Assembly: GCA_038025085.1 (NCBI GenBank)
Contig: CM076154.1
Location: 18,450,001 to 18,514,000 of the forward strand
Length of the DNA: 64,000 nucleotides
Reading direction: 5' to 3'
Source: Tetragonia tetragonoides
Lineage: Eukaryota > Streptophyta > Magnoliopsida > Caryophyllales > Aizoaceae
The position numbers and the translations under genes were made by a program. Shown one piece after another: positions 54,935 through 64,000 of the stretch. Numbering within the stretch: position 1 is the stretch's first letter; every line of letters begins with the position of its first letter. The notes below the pieces were generated by a model. It saw nothing but the letters and a program-made list of their open reading frames with translations, was not told where the DNA came from and searched no databases.

Positions 54935-56440
54935 TTTATTAGAAAGAACAAAACTTCTCCGCAGCCATTGACCGTAAGGAGGCTAGGTAAGTAACTCTAT
55001 CCCAAAGTAGCGCAAGGGGTAAAGAAGATCCAGAAAGAACTCGCTCATTCCTCTCTAAGCACAAGCACCAAACTGCCGATATAGCATTGTGTCACAATTA
55101 CTTCTTCGCCTTTTCCTTCCCAAGTCCCATGAACTGAGCCTGGAAGGACTCCAGGGCACACCCTGCTTCCTTAAACATGGAAAATCATATGGCAAGAGCA
55201 AAAGTGCAGTGCAGAAAAAATATGCGCTGCCCGTCTTGCTTTCTGCATAACACAACATGCACATATCTGGTTATAAGGTCCACCATGGCCGCCTTCGCTG
55301 TCGCATGTCATTGGTGTTTATCCCCCCTTGAGCCAAGGTCCATGTGATTGGTTGAACCTGAAGACGAACCTTCGCCTTCCAGAGAAAAATCACAATCAGG
55401 AACTGTGATGTGAGGCATTGAAACAAAGACTTGCATGAGAATAGTAGAATACCCTTGATCAGTCACCTACCCACACCCTCGATTCAGTTCTTAGAAAATG
55501 GAACATCTAGACACACCAAGTAATCATGCAAGCTCTTCAGGGCCCATGGGATTAGTCAAGTTAAGCTTGGACACCCATGTTATCTAAAATAGGAAAGAAT
55601 TAACAATGGTGGTAAGATGAATGGTGTCCTAAACACCGACCAACTGCGTAAGCTCCTCCAATTTCTTGTTATGAGGGTGTATGCGTGATTAAAGGTCCCA
55701 AGAGTCACCTATTGAGAAGAAATGTTGAAATTGGAGCACCATAGGGTGTGGAAAGTTGGTACAGCCAAGGGCGTGAACATCTTCCTAAATCTGACCCAAG
55801 TAAATTTCAGCAATTAGAAAAGTAGGAAAAAAAAAAATGATGCAACACTTAGGAAATGACTTCTAAAGGCAAGTCTGGGTCATGAGTGTGCCCGCGATGC
55901 CAGCTTGGGCATCCTAACCATTATGATAAAGGCACTTCCTACTTTTAATAATCTAGAGCAAAGCCCCACAGCCACTTTCTCACCAGAGAAACATTCGTGA
56001 ACACCGAAAGACAAACCTGATTCTCCTCCCCATCTTAGGCCTAAACACTAAGCCAGACACAGTGTTACATAAATGTTTCACCGCTTGTGAATTGTTTTTT
56101 CCAAATGGAGTACCGCGTACCAAAAACAAAGTTTGCTAAACCCTCCTTAGTGCATTGCACAACTATGTAGCAAATTACGTTCTCGTATCCGCTCCGCATA
56201 CAGTGTACCGAAACGTACATCGTCCTCTGTGACACTGAGACTCGGAACTGAAGGAGGTGACCCCTCTTGTCCTCAGCAGCACCAGACTCCAAGATGAACA
56301 CCCTCAACCTCTCTAGATGTTCAGCCACACTAACAAGGATCTTCAAAGTGGTAGGTAGAACAAGGAAATACACGAAAAGTAGAGTGAATAACCGTATCAT
56401 TTCAGCAACTCCACTGTGATATTTAAGCTGACAAAGAAAT
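54935..56440 (-). mobile_element. LINE-H, heavily decayed, with a SINE inserted
   Basis: Antisense remnants of the same LINE family: a segment of the C-terminal domain at 55060-54960, a zinc-finger region near 55310-55230, and RT-distal parts at 55600-56400. Stop codons and indels throughout. A SINE 3' fragment lies at 55536-55590. Confidence 0.6.
55536..55590 (+). mobile_element. SINE copy 3 (3' fragment)
   Basis: TTCAGGGCCCATGGGATTAG through CACCCATGTTATCTAAAA, matching the 3' third of the full copy at 56608. Confidence 0.8.
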
Positions 56441-56607
56441 ATGGTGCGGAAGCAAGGGGGGAACAAAAAGTAAAATGCAAACAAAGAAAGAAAGTGCTGT
56501 TCAAAAAAAAAAGAGGAAAGAACATCAGGAATAAATACACCAACGAGGCTTGCGGTCTATTCGGATTAAAAAGAGTATACTAACAGTCAACAGATATCCT
56601 TAGCTAG

Positions 56608-56775
56608 AAACCCTGAGGGGGTAGCTCAACTGGTAAGACATCTGAGAAATATTCCAGAGGTCCCAGGTTCGAGTCCTCTCAGGGCCACTGGAGGTTTTAC
56701 CGGTCGTTAACTTCAGGGCCCATGGGATTAGTCAAGCAAAGCTTGGACACCCATGTTATCTAAAAAATCTTACCT
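56608..56775 (+). mobile_element. Full-length tRNA-derived SINE (about 168 bp)
   Basis: The tRNA-like head has box A TAGCTCAACTGG (56622-56633) and box B GGTTCGAGTCC (56666-56676), the RNA polymerase III promoter. A tRNA-unrelated body includes CATGGG and CCCATG arms around CAAGCAAAGCTTG, and the tail is TTATCTAAAAAA. Flanked by TTAGCTAG (56600-56607 and 56776-56783). It is not a true tRNA gene: no cloverleaf closes and there is a retro tail. Confidence 0.88.
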
Positions 56776-57239
56776 TTAGCTAGTCGCCTAGTAGAGAGGT
56801 TGTTTCCGATAGACCCACAAAACAATATTTCTATAGAGACCCTTAATGTTAAACACTTAAAACATAGAACATCATAAGCAATTCTACCTATACATCTTCC
56901 ATTTGTTAGATGTTAGAACCATCTTATTACACTCTATGGTTGCTCGACCACCAATAGCTAACAGTCTTCTAATGTAGTCAGGTTAAATGGTAGAACCATC
57001 TTATTACAATCTACTGGTTTAGTAGCACATGAGTTATATTTTATCTAGATGGTTTTATGCTTTGGATAAATTCAGATCTGCCAACCAAATCACTATCAAT
57101 TTATGCAAATAAGAACAGATAAGCTGGTCAAGGAGATGAAAAGCCACTTAATCTATAAAACAGAATGCATTATTGCCACATTGAATTTGAAGTATGAATC
57201 TATGACCAGATACTTTCGAGTTGTTCTTCCTTTTTTAAA

Positions 57240-57450
57240 TGAGGAAAATTAATTTAAATGAGAAAAAAGTAACAACAGCCTAAGTTCTCAGAATGTCATT
57301 GGATACTCTCGAACTGGCACACCTTAGAACCCCCACCTTCTTTGGCCCATAAGGATACCAATTGCCAAATACACTACATAACCCCAAACAAAATCCGTCG
57401 GGTGGGAGGGGTCCCGGAGAAGATAAGGGAGTTCCACTCTAAAACCTACT
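57240..57450 (-). mobile_element. LINE scrap (ORF2 C-terminus)
   Basis: Minus-strand remnants of the sequence around FVWG-VVYLA and the end of ORF2, as in LINE-F but strongly decayed. Confidence 0.5.
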
Positions 57451-57972
57451 CCTTTACTTCCCTTCGTTTGTCAAGTCCCATAGAGATGAAGGCACATCAT
57501 TCTCCCTCATGAAGCAAAATGTTTGTTCATATAATAACATCAAATTCTAAGGCTACTCCTCTCTATAAGACAGTAATCAATGTCCTAATCCACAAAATGC
57601 AAACACCAAAAATCACAACAACCTAGCATCCACATCAAATGCTGAAAAGGGAGACGTCCACAAAGCACATTACCAAAGTTAAAAGTTCTATGTTTTCACA
57701 GAGATGGTGCCAAATCATGTCAGTTTATTCAAGTTCATTATTTCACTTTCCCATATCACATAATGAAGTCTCCAATTTGATCACCATATATAGAAACTTG
57801 ATAGACCCATCATATATTTTACTCGCTTAACTAAGAATAACAATTTACAATTGAAAAACAAGTTAAACAAGCAAGCTTTCAAACATATACATAAACTCAC
57901 AAAAAACTAAAAAAACCCCACAATCAAAATCAAAATCAAAATCAAAGAGATAAAAAGGGAACAATAAAATAC

Positions 57973-58237
57973 CCGATCATGGTCATCTTCAAAGAGGATT
58001 TGAAGGGAAGTAGAGAGATAAGAGTGGAATCATCGGCAAGCTTAGCAGCAAGAATTTTTGGGTAGAGAAGTTTCTGACGCTTTGGGAGAACATTAGTAGC
58101 TTGGCAAATACGACGCTTGAGTTCACCAACAGTATCGTCACCACAGACTCGAACTGTATACTCTTTACCACTCCATTTTACTGTCAGTGTTATCTCCTCT
58201 TCTGTCACTGCTGAAGACGACGATACTCCTTCACCTG

Positions 58238-58244
<7 letters not shown>
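57973..58244 (-). CDS. UBLCP1: UBLCP1 exon 1 (ubiquitin-like domain)
   Basis: ATG at 58244. MATGEGVSSSSAVTEEEITL, then the ubiquitin-like fold TVKWSGKEYTVRVCGDDTVG, ELKRRICQATNVLPKRQKLL, YPKILAAKLADDSTLISLLP, ending KMTMIG. 272 bp, ending after two bases of the Gly codon, which exon 2 completes. Start and domain match plant homologues. Confidence 0.93.

Positions 58245-58283
<39 letters not shown>
58245..58283 (-). repeat. (GA)n microsatellite directly 5' of the UBLCP1 start codon
   Basis: About 19 CT units on the plus strand, so the mRNA would carry GAGAGA immediately upstream of ATG. GA repeats in plant 5' UTRs are bound by BBR/BPC proteins; a role here is inference. Confidence 0.9.
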
Positions 58284-58285
<2 letters not shown>

Positions 58286-58362
58286 ATTCTCTCTAACTCT
58301 GGCTGTGCGTTACTGCCTTTCAAGGGTACACGGACGGTCTAAAAAGTAAAAAAAAAAACAAA

Positions 58363-59277
58363 GGGAAAATTCTATTGATGCCCCTCAACTTATAACTTGT
58401 CCAATTGATACCCAATACCTTTTAAAAATCCTGTTAGTGCCTTTAAGTTATTGAATCTGTACATGTCGTTACATTTCCATTCAACTGACGTTAACTCTTT
58501 TTTTTTATTCCCATTTAATGAAAATATATAAATAAATAAAGCAAACCCCAAACACCCAAAACTCAGTTCTCTTTATCGTATCTTTCACTTCCCTTTCATT
58601 TCCATTTGCCTTCTAACATAACTCTCTCACCATCTATCCTCCTCCTCTCATCTCCATGCTGTTTTTCACGAGTTCATTCGAATTCGAGACCTATGCTTTC
58701 AGATAGTGTGGAACCATAACAGGCCAATTGAAGTTTAATAGTGGAGGGAGGAGAGAGAAAGAAAACCTTGAGAAGAATGGAGTTTTTTTTTTAAAAAAAA
58801 AAGGAAGCAAAGGGATGAGATTTTCGTGGGTTGCACAATAAATTCTAACTAGAAAAACCTCAAATTGAAGTTAAAACTAAACCAAGAAAAGAAAAGAAGC
58901 AAATTTAGCCATATGATTGGGAACAACACAAGGTTCCTATATAGTTTTTTTTTCTAGATTGGCAATTATTCTAAAGTGAATAGGGGAAGAAGATGGAAGA
59001 AGAATTTGGAATTGCTGTGAAAAACTAAGATTGAAAGTCAAGCTAGGGAGTGAAGAATGAACTGGTAGCACAGCTGCAGGCCTGCAGAGCATGGTGAAGA
59101 TAGAGTGAAGAAAGTGGGGATCAGTCAACAGACGAAAATGGAAAATAAAAAAAATAAAAAATAAAAAAAAAAGGTCTTTTTTGGCAACATTACACAAGGG
59201 CACCAACTGGATTTTTCAAAAGTATTGGGTACCACTTGGACAAGTTATAAGTTGAGGGGCACCAATAGGATTTTCCC
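58363..59277. mobile_element. 915-bp non-autonomous Mutator-type MITE in the UBLCP1 promoter
   Basis: Terminal inverted repeats of about 85 bp with few mismatches: the left end starts GGGAAAATTCTATTGATGCC, and the right end read inward starts GGGAAAATCCTATTGGTGCC. Flanked by a perfect 9-bp duplication AAAAACAAA (58354-58362, 59278-59286), the size expected for Mutator-like elements. No transposase frame. Confidence 0.88.
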
Positions 59278-59294
59278 AAAAACAAAACAATTGT

Positions 59295-59758
59295 CTAGGG
59301 CTGTAAATTAACTGTACGCTCGTGAACCGTTCGCGAAGAGGCTCGGTCAAAGCTCGGTCATTAACTAAATGAACGAACATGAACACAATTTGAAAGCTCA
59401 TTTAATGTTGAAACAGGGCTCTGTTCAACTCGTTTATGTTCGCGAACAAACTTGTTTATATTTGTGAACAAGCTCGTTTATGTTGTTTAAAATTCGTTTA
59501 AAGCTCGTTTCGATTATTTTATTTTACTATATAATATATTAATATATTTTTTAAAATTATATGTTCTGAACAAATTTAACTCGAGCTCGACTCGTTTAGT
59601 AGCTCGAGCTCGGCTCGTTTATTTAGTCGAGCCTAAACGAGCCGAGTTTGAGCTCAAAAAAAAGTTATCGAGCTCGATGACAGCTCGTTCGAGCTCGACT
59701 GTCAAGCTCGTGAACGAACTCGAACACAGCAAAGCTCGGCCGGCTCATTTACAGCCTT
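59295..59758. mobile_element. 464-bp hAT-type MITE
   Basis: Ends CTAGGGCTGTAAATTA and CATTTACAGCCTT are inverted repeats. Flanked by ACAATTGT (59287-59294, 59759-59766), the 8-bp size of hAT elements. The interior is full of GAGCTCG and CTCGTTTA variants forming many palindromes. Confidence 0.85.
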
Positions 59759-59766
59759 ACAATTGT

Positions 59767-60190
59767 GTACTTGTGTTAGTAGTGTACTACTATTGTTTTT
59801 TTGTTTTGTATGGGTCTCTTATGAGGCATCTATGTCATCGTCACGTCGTGGTTGTTTGAGACGTCTCATATTGAGATCGCTTTATATCAGTCTTTATGTT
59901 TTGTTGTTTTTGTTACTATTTTTGTTTTTGTTACAAAAGGTAAAGGCCACCAACAATGAGATTTTAAATAAATAAAGGTAATAATTTATGTTATTTTTGT
60001 CATTCACGCCGTCTCAATCATACAGTAGCTCATGCTTACATATTTATAGGGAAATACTAAGCTTAAAATCCTAGGAATGATCTAGATAATTGTGAGCTTT
60101 CCTAAGGAGAAGACATGGTGCCTAGGGAACTAGTATCTTCATCATCTAGACCGAAAGAGAGCCACATTATTCATGTTAAAAACAAGGCTA
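59767..60190. other. Unannotated AT-rich stretch
   Basis: No coding sequence, promoter or repeat boundary could be supported. Confidence 0.4.
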
Positions 60191-60683
60191 ATGACAGAAC
60201 AAACTTATCTCAAACGAAAGTCGTGGCGTGATAAATCACCGTCCTATAGTCGAATTTTCCCCCACACGTACACTAGGGATTTTTCGGCAACCGACCTCCA
60301 GGGATAGACGGCAACCAAAGCTCCGGTATACTACAGTGCAATGGTTTTGAGAGGAAACTGAACTACAGCCAATCAAATCAGAGAGAGAGTATTTTTGTGT
60401 GTCTGTGTCCCTTTGTGAATTGGGAAATCTCCAATACATAGAGGAAAATAGATGAGAATCATAATGGCAAAGACAATAAATTTGGAGGTCATAAAGGACG
60501 AATATCAAAGGAATTGATATTTATAACGGAAGACAATTAAAGTTGTCTAGTCAAACTTCATCAATGTGGGGAATTGAGGAGTCATCCCATATATGGTTAA
60601 TCAAACAGCTTACCTCTTGTAAGCTACCAATGTGGGACAATAATATCGTCCAACATGTTTTCTTTGAAGCAAATATTCCAACA
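60190..60683 (-). repeat. Probable copia LTR B (left boundary uncertain)
   Basis: On the minus strand TGTTGGAATATT starts at 60683 right after ATGTGGGAGAT, the polypurine-tract form of many copia elements. A TATA box (TTATAAATATC, about 60517-60526) lies inside. The other end is not defined. The neighbouring 60693-60930 may be remaining internal sequence of this element. Confidence 0.5.
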
Positions 60684-60929
60684 ATCTCCCACATGATTCA
60701 AATGAAAGATAGAAAGGAACAAGGTTCGCATGGCAGTAGGAGGTCGCACGTTACAATACTAATGTCTGGTGGACTTGAATTAGTACCTTGTGCTTACAAG
60801 TTTGCCCAACAACCATTTAGGTGGAAAAAATTCTTTGAACCTTCACGGTATTTGTTCAGTACAAATTGCGCACTTGTTTTGAAGGAATTTCTAACTACTA
60901 ACATGATCATACACGCATAATACGTGATT

Positions 60930-61459
60930 ACTGTAATTAAATATCAAATCGAAATCCTACATCACTCCTTGGTCGCTGGTTGGATGAACAGTGATTGGAT
61001 ATGGATGAACACATCAGATGTCGTGCCTCAACTGGTATCCACACACAGGATCGAATCCACACGTCAGTATGCTAGTACAGCGATCCCGTTCACAACCTCC
61101 GTTCTCTCCTTACTCTAATGACACACAGTTAGGGTTCGTGAAAACTGATTATCACGTGTATTCTAACTGAGCAGGAGTCACGATATATATAGGGAGGCAG
61201 GAGGGCTGATTAGGTTAAGTGTGTGATGGGCCTAATCCGAATTAGACCCTTCTAATAAAATGAGCATGTTAAGTGTGCGATCCTGCTGGTTTACTTAATC
61301 TGGCAGTAAGTCCAAAACTCTTTTTGGGCCCACAAACTGTAATTGGTTTCTAAAAAACAATTACGATAACCCATATTAAATAAAGATCGGTTTCCATAGT
61401 CCAACCAATAATGCGATTATTAATTCTTATTATGATTAGTTCATAGGGCAAATCCAACA
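60930..61459 (-). repeat. 3' LTR of the right-hand copia element (left boundary approximate)
   Basis: TGTTGGATTTGCCC starts at 61459 on the minus strand, after polypurine tract AAGTGGGAGAT (61460-61470). A TATATATA box lies near 61181-61190. The 5' LTR is outside the window, so the exact end is inferred. Confidence 0.65.
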
Positions 61460-62270
61460 ATCTCCCACTTGCACTATAGCTAATCATACACCGATGATCC
61501 CTTTGTCATGTGATACCTAAATTGACCATAAGGAAGGATTAGTGGCATCCCTATATAGTTCAATTATGACTTTCTCGATTCCGCAGTTAAACTGTTTAAA
61601 ACAAATGATTGACTTTCAATCCATTTGAGCACGGCAATGCATTTCACAGTTTAAACTCATCTAGGGGTCCACAGATATCTTACTCCCGTTATATGAGAGT
61701 GCCAAATCCCATCTTGCTCACTCACATTCCTCTGCATGACTTACAACACATCATTCAATTATCTTTATAGTCATCCGATTAAGGATTAACGTTTGACAAT
61801 ATCCAGATATGCTAAACATCATGTAGGAAACCATGGTGAGTTCAGGTCAAAGGATCAAATTAAAAGTTGCATATGAAAAACATTGATGACACTTATATAA
61901 AAATACTTTCAATGTTTTTGAAATGGGTCAGTCCAATACAATGTTCTCTAACATTTATCCATGTGATCAATTTCATATGTCATAATTATGACCTGTGAAA
62001 CTTGGTCATCAATCAATTCACATGATAGTCTCAATCGTTATCAAATTCCCACAAATAATGATAACTGACTACGGACAATTAGAATAATTATATTTATAAC
62101 AATAATAGAGTCTCACAATCAAGTCACATACTTGATGATCTACATCATATAAATTATTCATTGGGACAGTAATAAATAAATCAAACATAAGTCACAAGAT
62201 AAACCTCCCACTAGGACAGAGACCAATCATTCATGAATAGTCCTTGTGTAATAGTATGACACTCATGCTT
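61460..62270 (-). other. Copia 3' untranslated region
   Basis: Between the pol stop and the polypurine tract. No coding sequence. Confidence 0.6.
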
Positions 62271-62273
62271 ATC

Positions 62274-62969
62274 CTATGGTAGAGGCTTAGTCAGCGGATC
62301 AGCAATGTTCATCTCCGATGATACTCTGCACACCTTGACATCTCCCATTTGTACAAAGTTTTGTATCAAATGGTAACGTTTGAGTATATGCCTAGTTTTC
62401 TGATGATCCCTAGGCTCCTTCGCCAGTGCAATGGCCCCATTACTGTCAAAATAAAGGTCCATTGGATTCGAACTATTAGGTATCACCCCAAGTTCAATGA
62501 TGAATTTTCGAATCCACACTGCTTCTTTTGCTGCTTCAGAAGCAGCAATATACTCGGCTTCTGTTGTAGAATCAGCAATTGTATCTTGTTTGGAACTCTT
62601 CCAACTAACTGCTCCTCCATTCACAATGAATACAAATCCTGACTGTGACCGGGAATCATCCTTATCCGTTTGGATGCTTGCATCAGTGTAACCACTTACA
62701 GTGAGTTCCTCTTCACCACCATAGACAAGAAATACATCCTTAGTCCTTCTTAAGTACTTGAGGATGCTCTTGACTGCAACCCAGTGACTTTCACATGGAT
62801 TAGATTGGAATCTACTCGTCATGCTCAAAGCACAAGCAACGTCAGGACGAGTACACATCATGGCATACATGATAGAACCTGTAGCAGAAGCATAAGGAAT
62901 TCTACTCATGCGATCTCGCTCATCTTGTGTCGAGGGACACTGAGTCTTGCTAAGAGTTATGCCATGCAT
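62274..62969 (-). pseudogene. Ty1/copia pol, RT end and RNase H
   Basis: RIPYASATGSIMYAMMCTRP, DVACALSMTSRFQSNP, ILKYLRRTKDVFLVYGG, then RNase H: SGYTDASIQTDKDDSRSQSG, DTIADSTTEAEYIAASEAAK, DSNGAIALAKEP, ending NIADPLTKPLP. A CATG tandem duplication near 62966-62975 separates its frame from the upstream segment. Confidence 0.9.
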
Positions 62970-63557
62970 GTGACATGGGAAGATTACCTTTCTTGGAATC
63001 TTGCATGTTGAACCTTTTCAATACCTTATCTATATAGGTACTCTGGATTAAGCCCAAGAGTCTTTTTGATCTATCTCTATAGATCCTAATCCCCAAAATA
63101 TAGGTTGCCTCTCCCATGTCTTTCATTGAGATACACTTTTCCAAAAAAGCCTTGATTGACTGAAGTGTAGAATATTATTTCCAATCAGTAATATGTCGTC
63201 CACATATAAGACCAAGAATACCATAACGCTCCCACTAACCTTCTTGTAAACACAAGGTTCTTCTTCGCATCTAAGGAAATCAAACTCTTTGATTGCCTCA
63301 TTGAAGCGAAGATTCCAACTCCTGGATGCTTGCTTCAATCCATAAATAGATCGCTGAAGCTTGCATACCTTTCCTCCTGGTGATGTGAAGCCCTCGGGTT
63401 GTGTCAGGAAAGTTGTCTTCACATCCATTTGCCAAATCTCATAGTCATAATATGCAACAATGGGAAGGAGTATCCCAATGGATTTAAGCATTGCGACGGG
63501 TGAAAAGGTTTCATCATAATTTATCCCATGAATTTGATTATAACCTTTTGCCACCAA
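62950..63557 (-). pseudogene. Ty1/copia reverse transcriptase
   Basis: LVAKGYNQIHGINYDETFSP, first Asp in QMDVKTTF, QRSIYGLKQASRSWN, and Y-V-D-D in VLYVDDILLIGN (about 63190-63210). A frameshift near 63150 leads to KDMGEATYILGIRIYRDRSK in the next frame. Confidence 0.9.
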
Positions 63558-64000
63558 TCATGCCTTGAATATATAAACATTCTCATGCATGTCAATTTTC
63601 TTCTTGAAAACCCATTTACACTCAATGGTTTTTACACCATCAGGTGGGTATACCAAAGTCCATACTTTGTTTTCATACATGGAATCCATTTCAGATTTCA
63701 TGGCTTGAAGCCATTTGTCGGAATCTGGGCCCATCATTGCTTCCGTGTAGGTCGTAGGCTCGTCATCCTCTATTAATAATATATGACGATGTTCAGTCAC
63801 CAAGAAACCATATCTAATGGGTTCTCGGCGCACTATTTCAGACCTACGAAGGGATGGTGCCACAGGTGTAGCTACTACAACATCTTGTAAACTACTTTGA
63901 GTCTCCTCAGAAATTGCAGTATTCTCCTGTGGCTCTCGAACCTCTTCGAGTTGCACTTTACTCCCACTGGTTCCTTTAGAAAGAAACTCTCTTTCTAAGA
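63558..64000 (-). pseudogene. Ty1/copia pol, segment linking integrase and RT (runs off right edge)
   Basis: LRRSEIVRREPIRYGF, EPTTYTEAMMGPDSDKWLQA, MKSEMDSMYENKVWTLVYPP, CKWVFKKKIDM. It ends in TGA 63558-63560 where copia elements have a K-A-R-L-V-A-K-G run, so Arg CGA to TGA is likely. The frame is open to base 64000; gag, protease and integrase lie outside. Confidence 0.9.

Larger units (their letters stand above)
53793..57972 (-). other. UBLCP1: UBLCP1 intron 1 (4,180 bp)
   Basis: Donor GG/GTATTTT at 57972; acceptor TATTGCAG at 53793. Holds two decayed minus-strand LINEs, a third LINE scrap, and three SINE copies. No gene is seen in the stretches 53793-54190, 56440-56600, 56784-57240 and 57450-57972. 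Confidence 0.85.
31515..58244 (-). pseudogene. UBLCP1: UBLCP1-like gene: ubiquitin-like domain-containing CTD phosphatase (six exons, 26.7 kb)
   Basis: UBLCP1 is a nuclear phosphatase of the HAD/FCP family; in animals it dephosphorylates the proteasome regulatory particle, bound through its ubiquitin-like domain. Here exon 1 gives the ubiquitin-like domain, exon 2 an acidic linker, exon 3 the catalytic D-I-D-Y-T motif, exons 4-6 the rest of the phosphatase fold including [18 protein letters not shown]. Introns 1-5 run about 4.2 kb, 20.9 kb, 101, 247 and 351 bp; splice phases agree at all junctions. Lesions: intron 3 ends in CAC rather than AG before exon 4, and exon 5 lacks 8 bp where family members read W-V-E-x-K-M-x-x-L-G-V. 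The gene is therefore probably a pseudogene, a null allele, or affected by assembly error. Family identity is high confidence; inactivity is moderate. Confidence 0.85.

Noticed and set aside
56612..56695. Possible tRNA gene (good A and B boxes)
   Set aside because: No complete cloverleaf, and it is followed by a SINE body and retro tail within a TSD; two truncated relatives are nearby.
60543..60920. 125-codon plus-strand frame
   Set aside because: Spans the copia LTR edge and polypurine tract on the opposite strand; no homology recognised.
1..64000. CRISPR arrays, bacterial operons, ribosome binding sites, rRNA genes
   Set aside because: None present. All repeats are explained by transposable elements, microsatellites or intron duplications, and the host gene has spliceosomal introns.

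Overview
The window is plant nuclear DNA, most likely from a eudicot. It contains one recognisable host gene and a dense, nested set of transposable elements. The plant assignment rests on Ty3/gypsy elements of the chromovirus-like and Tat types, L1-type LINEs with plant ORF1 domains, a tRNA-derived SINE, Mutator- and hAT-type MITEs, a Ty1/copia element, and an intron-containing ubiquitin-like-domain CTD phosphatase gene. The species cannot be named from the sequence.

Left part (1-30.5 kb). A truncated gypsy element on the minus strand (gag, protease, reverse transcriptase, LTR) runs off the left edge. Next is LINE-A on the plus strand, split twice. A 16.1 kb Tat-type gypsy element (3771-19861) lies in its ORF1, with 5-bp target-site duplications (TSDs, CATGT). 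A 4.9 kb LINE-B (25550-30436) lies in its RNase H region, with a 16-bp TSD. The Tat element has near-identical LTRs of about 878 bp and a mutated gag-pol. It also carries a set of coiled-coil genes originally all antisense to pol, several with their own TATA boxes, and one gene with GT-AG introns. A 3 kb inversion bounded by 83-bp inverted duplications has split that gene.

Middle and right (31.5-58.2 kb, minus strand): a UBLCP1-like gene. Six exons can be placed: a ubiquitin-like domain, a linker, and a CTD-phosphatase domain with the DxDxT motif. Intron 2 is 20.9 kb and holds a five-fold degenerate repeat, a 181-bp foldback element, and LINE-D with LINE-C nested inside it, each with its own TSD. 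It also holds LINE-E with LINE-F nested inside it. Intron 1 holds decayed LINEs and three SINE copies. Two lesions, an apparent 8-bp deletion in exon 5 and a missing AG acceptor before exon 4, suggest this copy is a pseudogene or is spliced unusually.

Right end (58.3-64 kb). A 915-bp Mutator-type MITE (9-bp TSD) sits 118 bp upstream of the UBLCP1 start codon. It directly abuts a 464-bp hAT-type MITE (8-bp TSD). After that come two copia LTR regions and a degraded copia pol on the minus strand running off the right edge.

The most unusual observations are: a hairpin near the 3' end of the minus-strand LINE family with a compensated base pair; 4-nt ATGA overlaps joining ORF1 and ORF2 in all four large LINEs; the multi-promoter antisense gene set of the Tat element and its inversion; and a zinc-knuckle-free LINE ORF1 with repeated F-x-R-L-G motifs.
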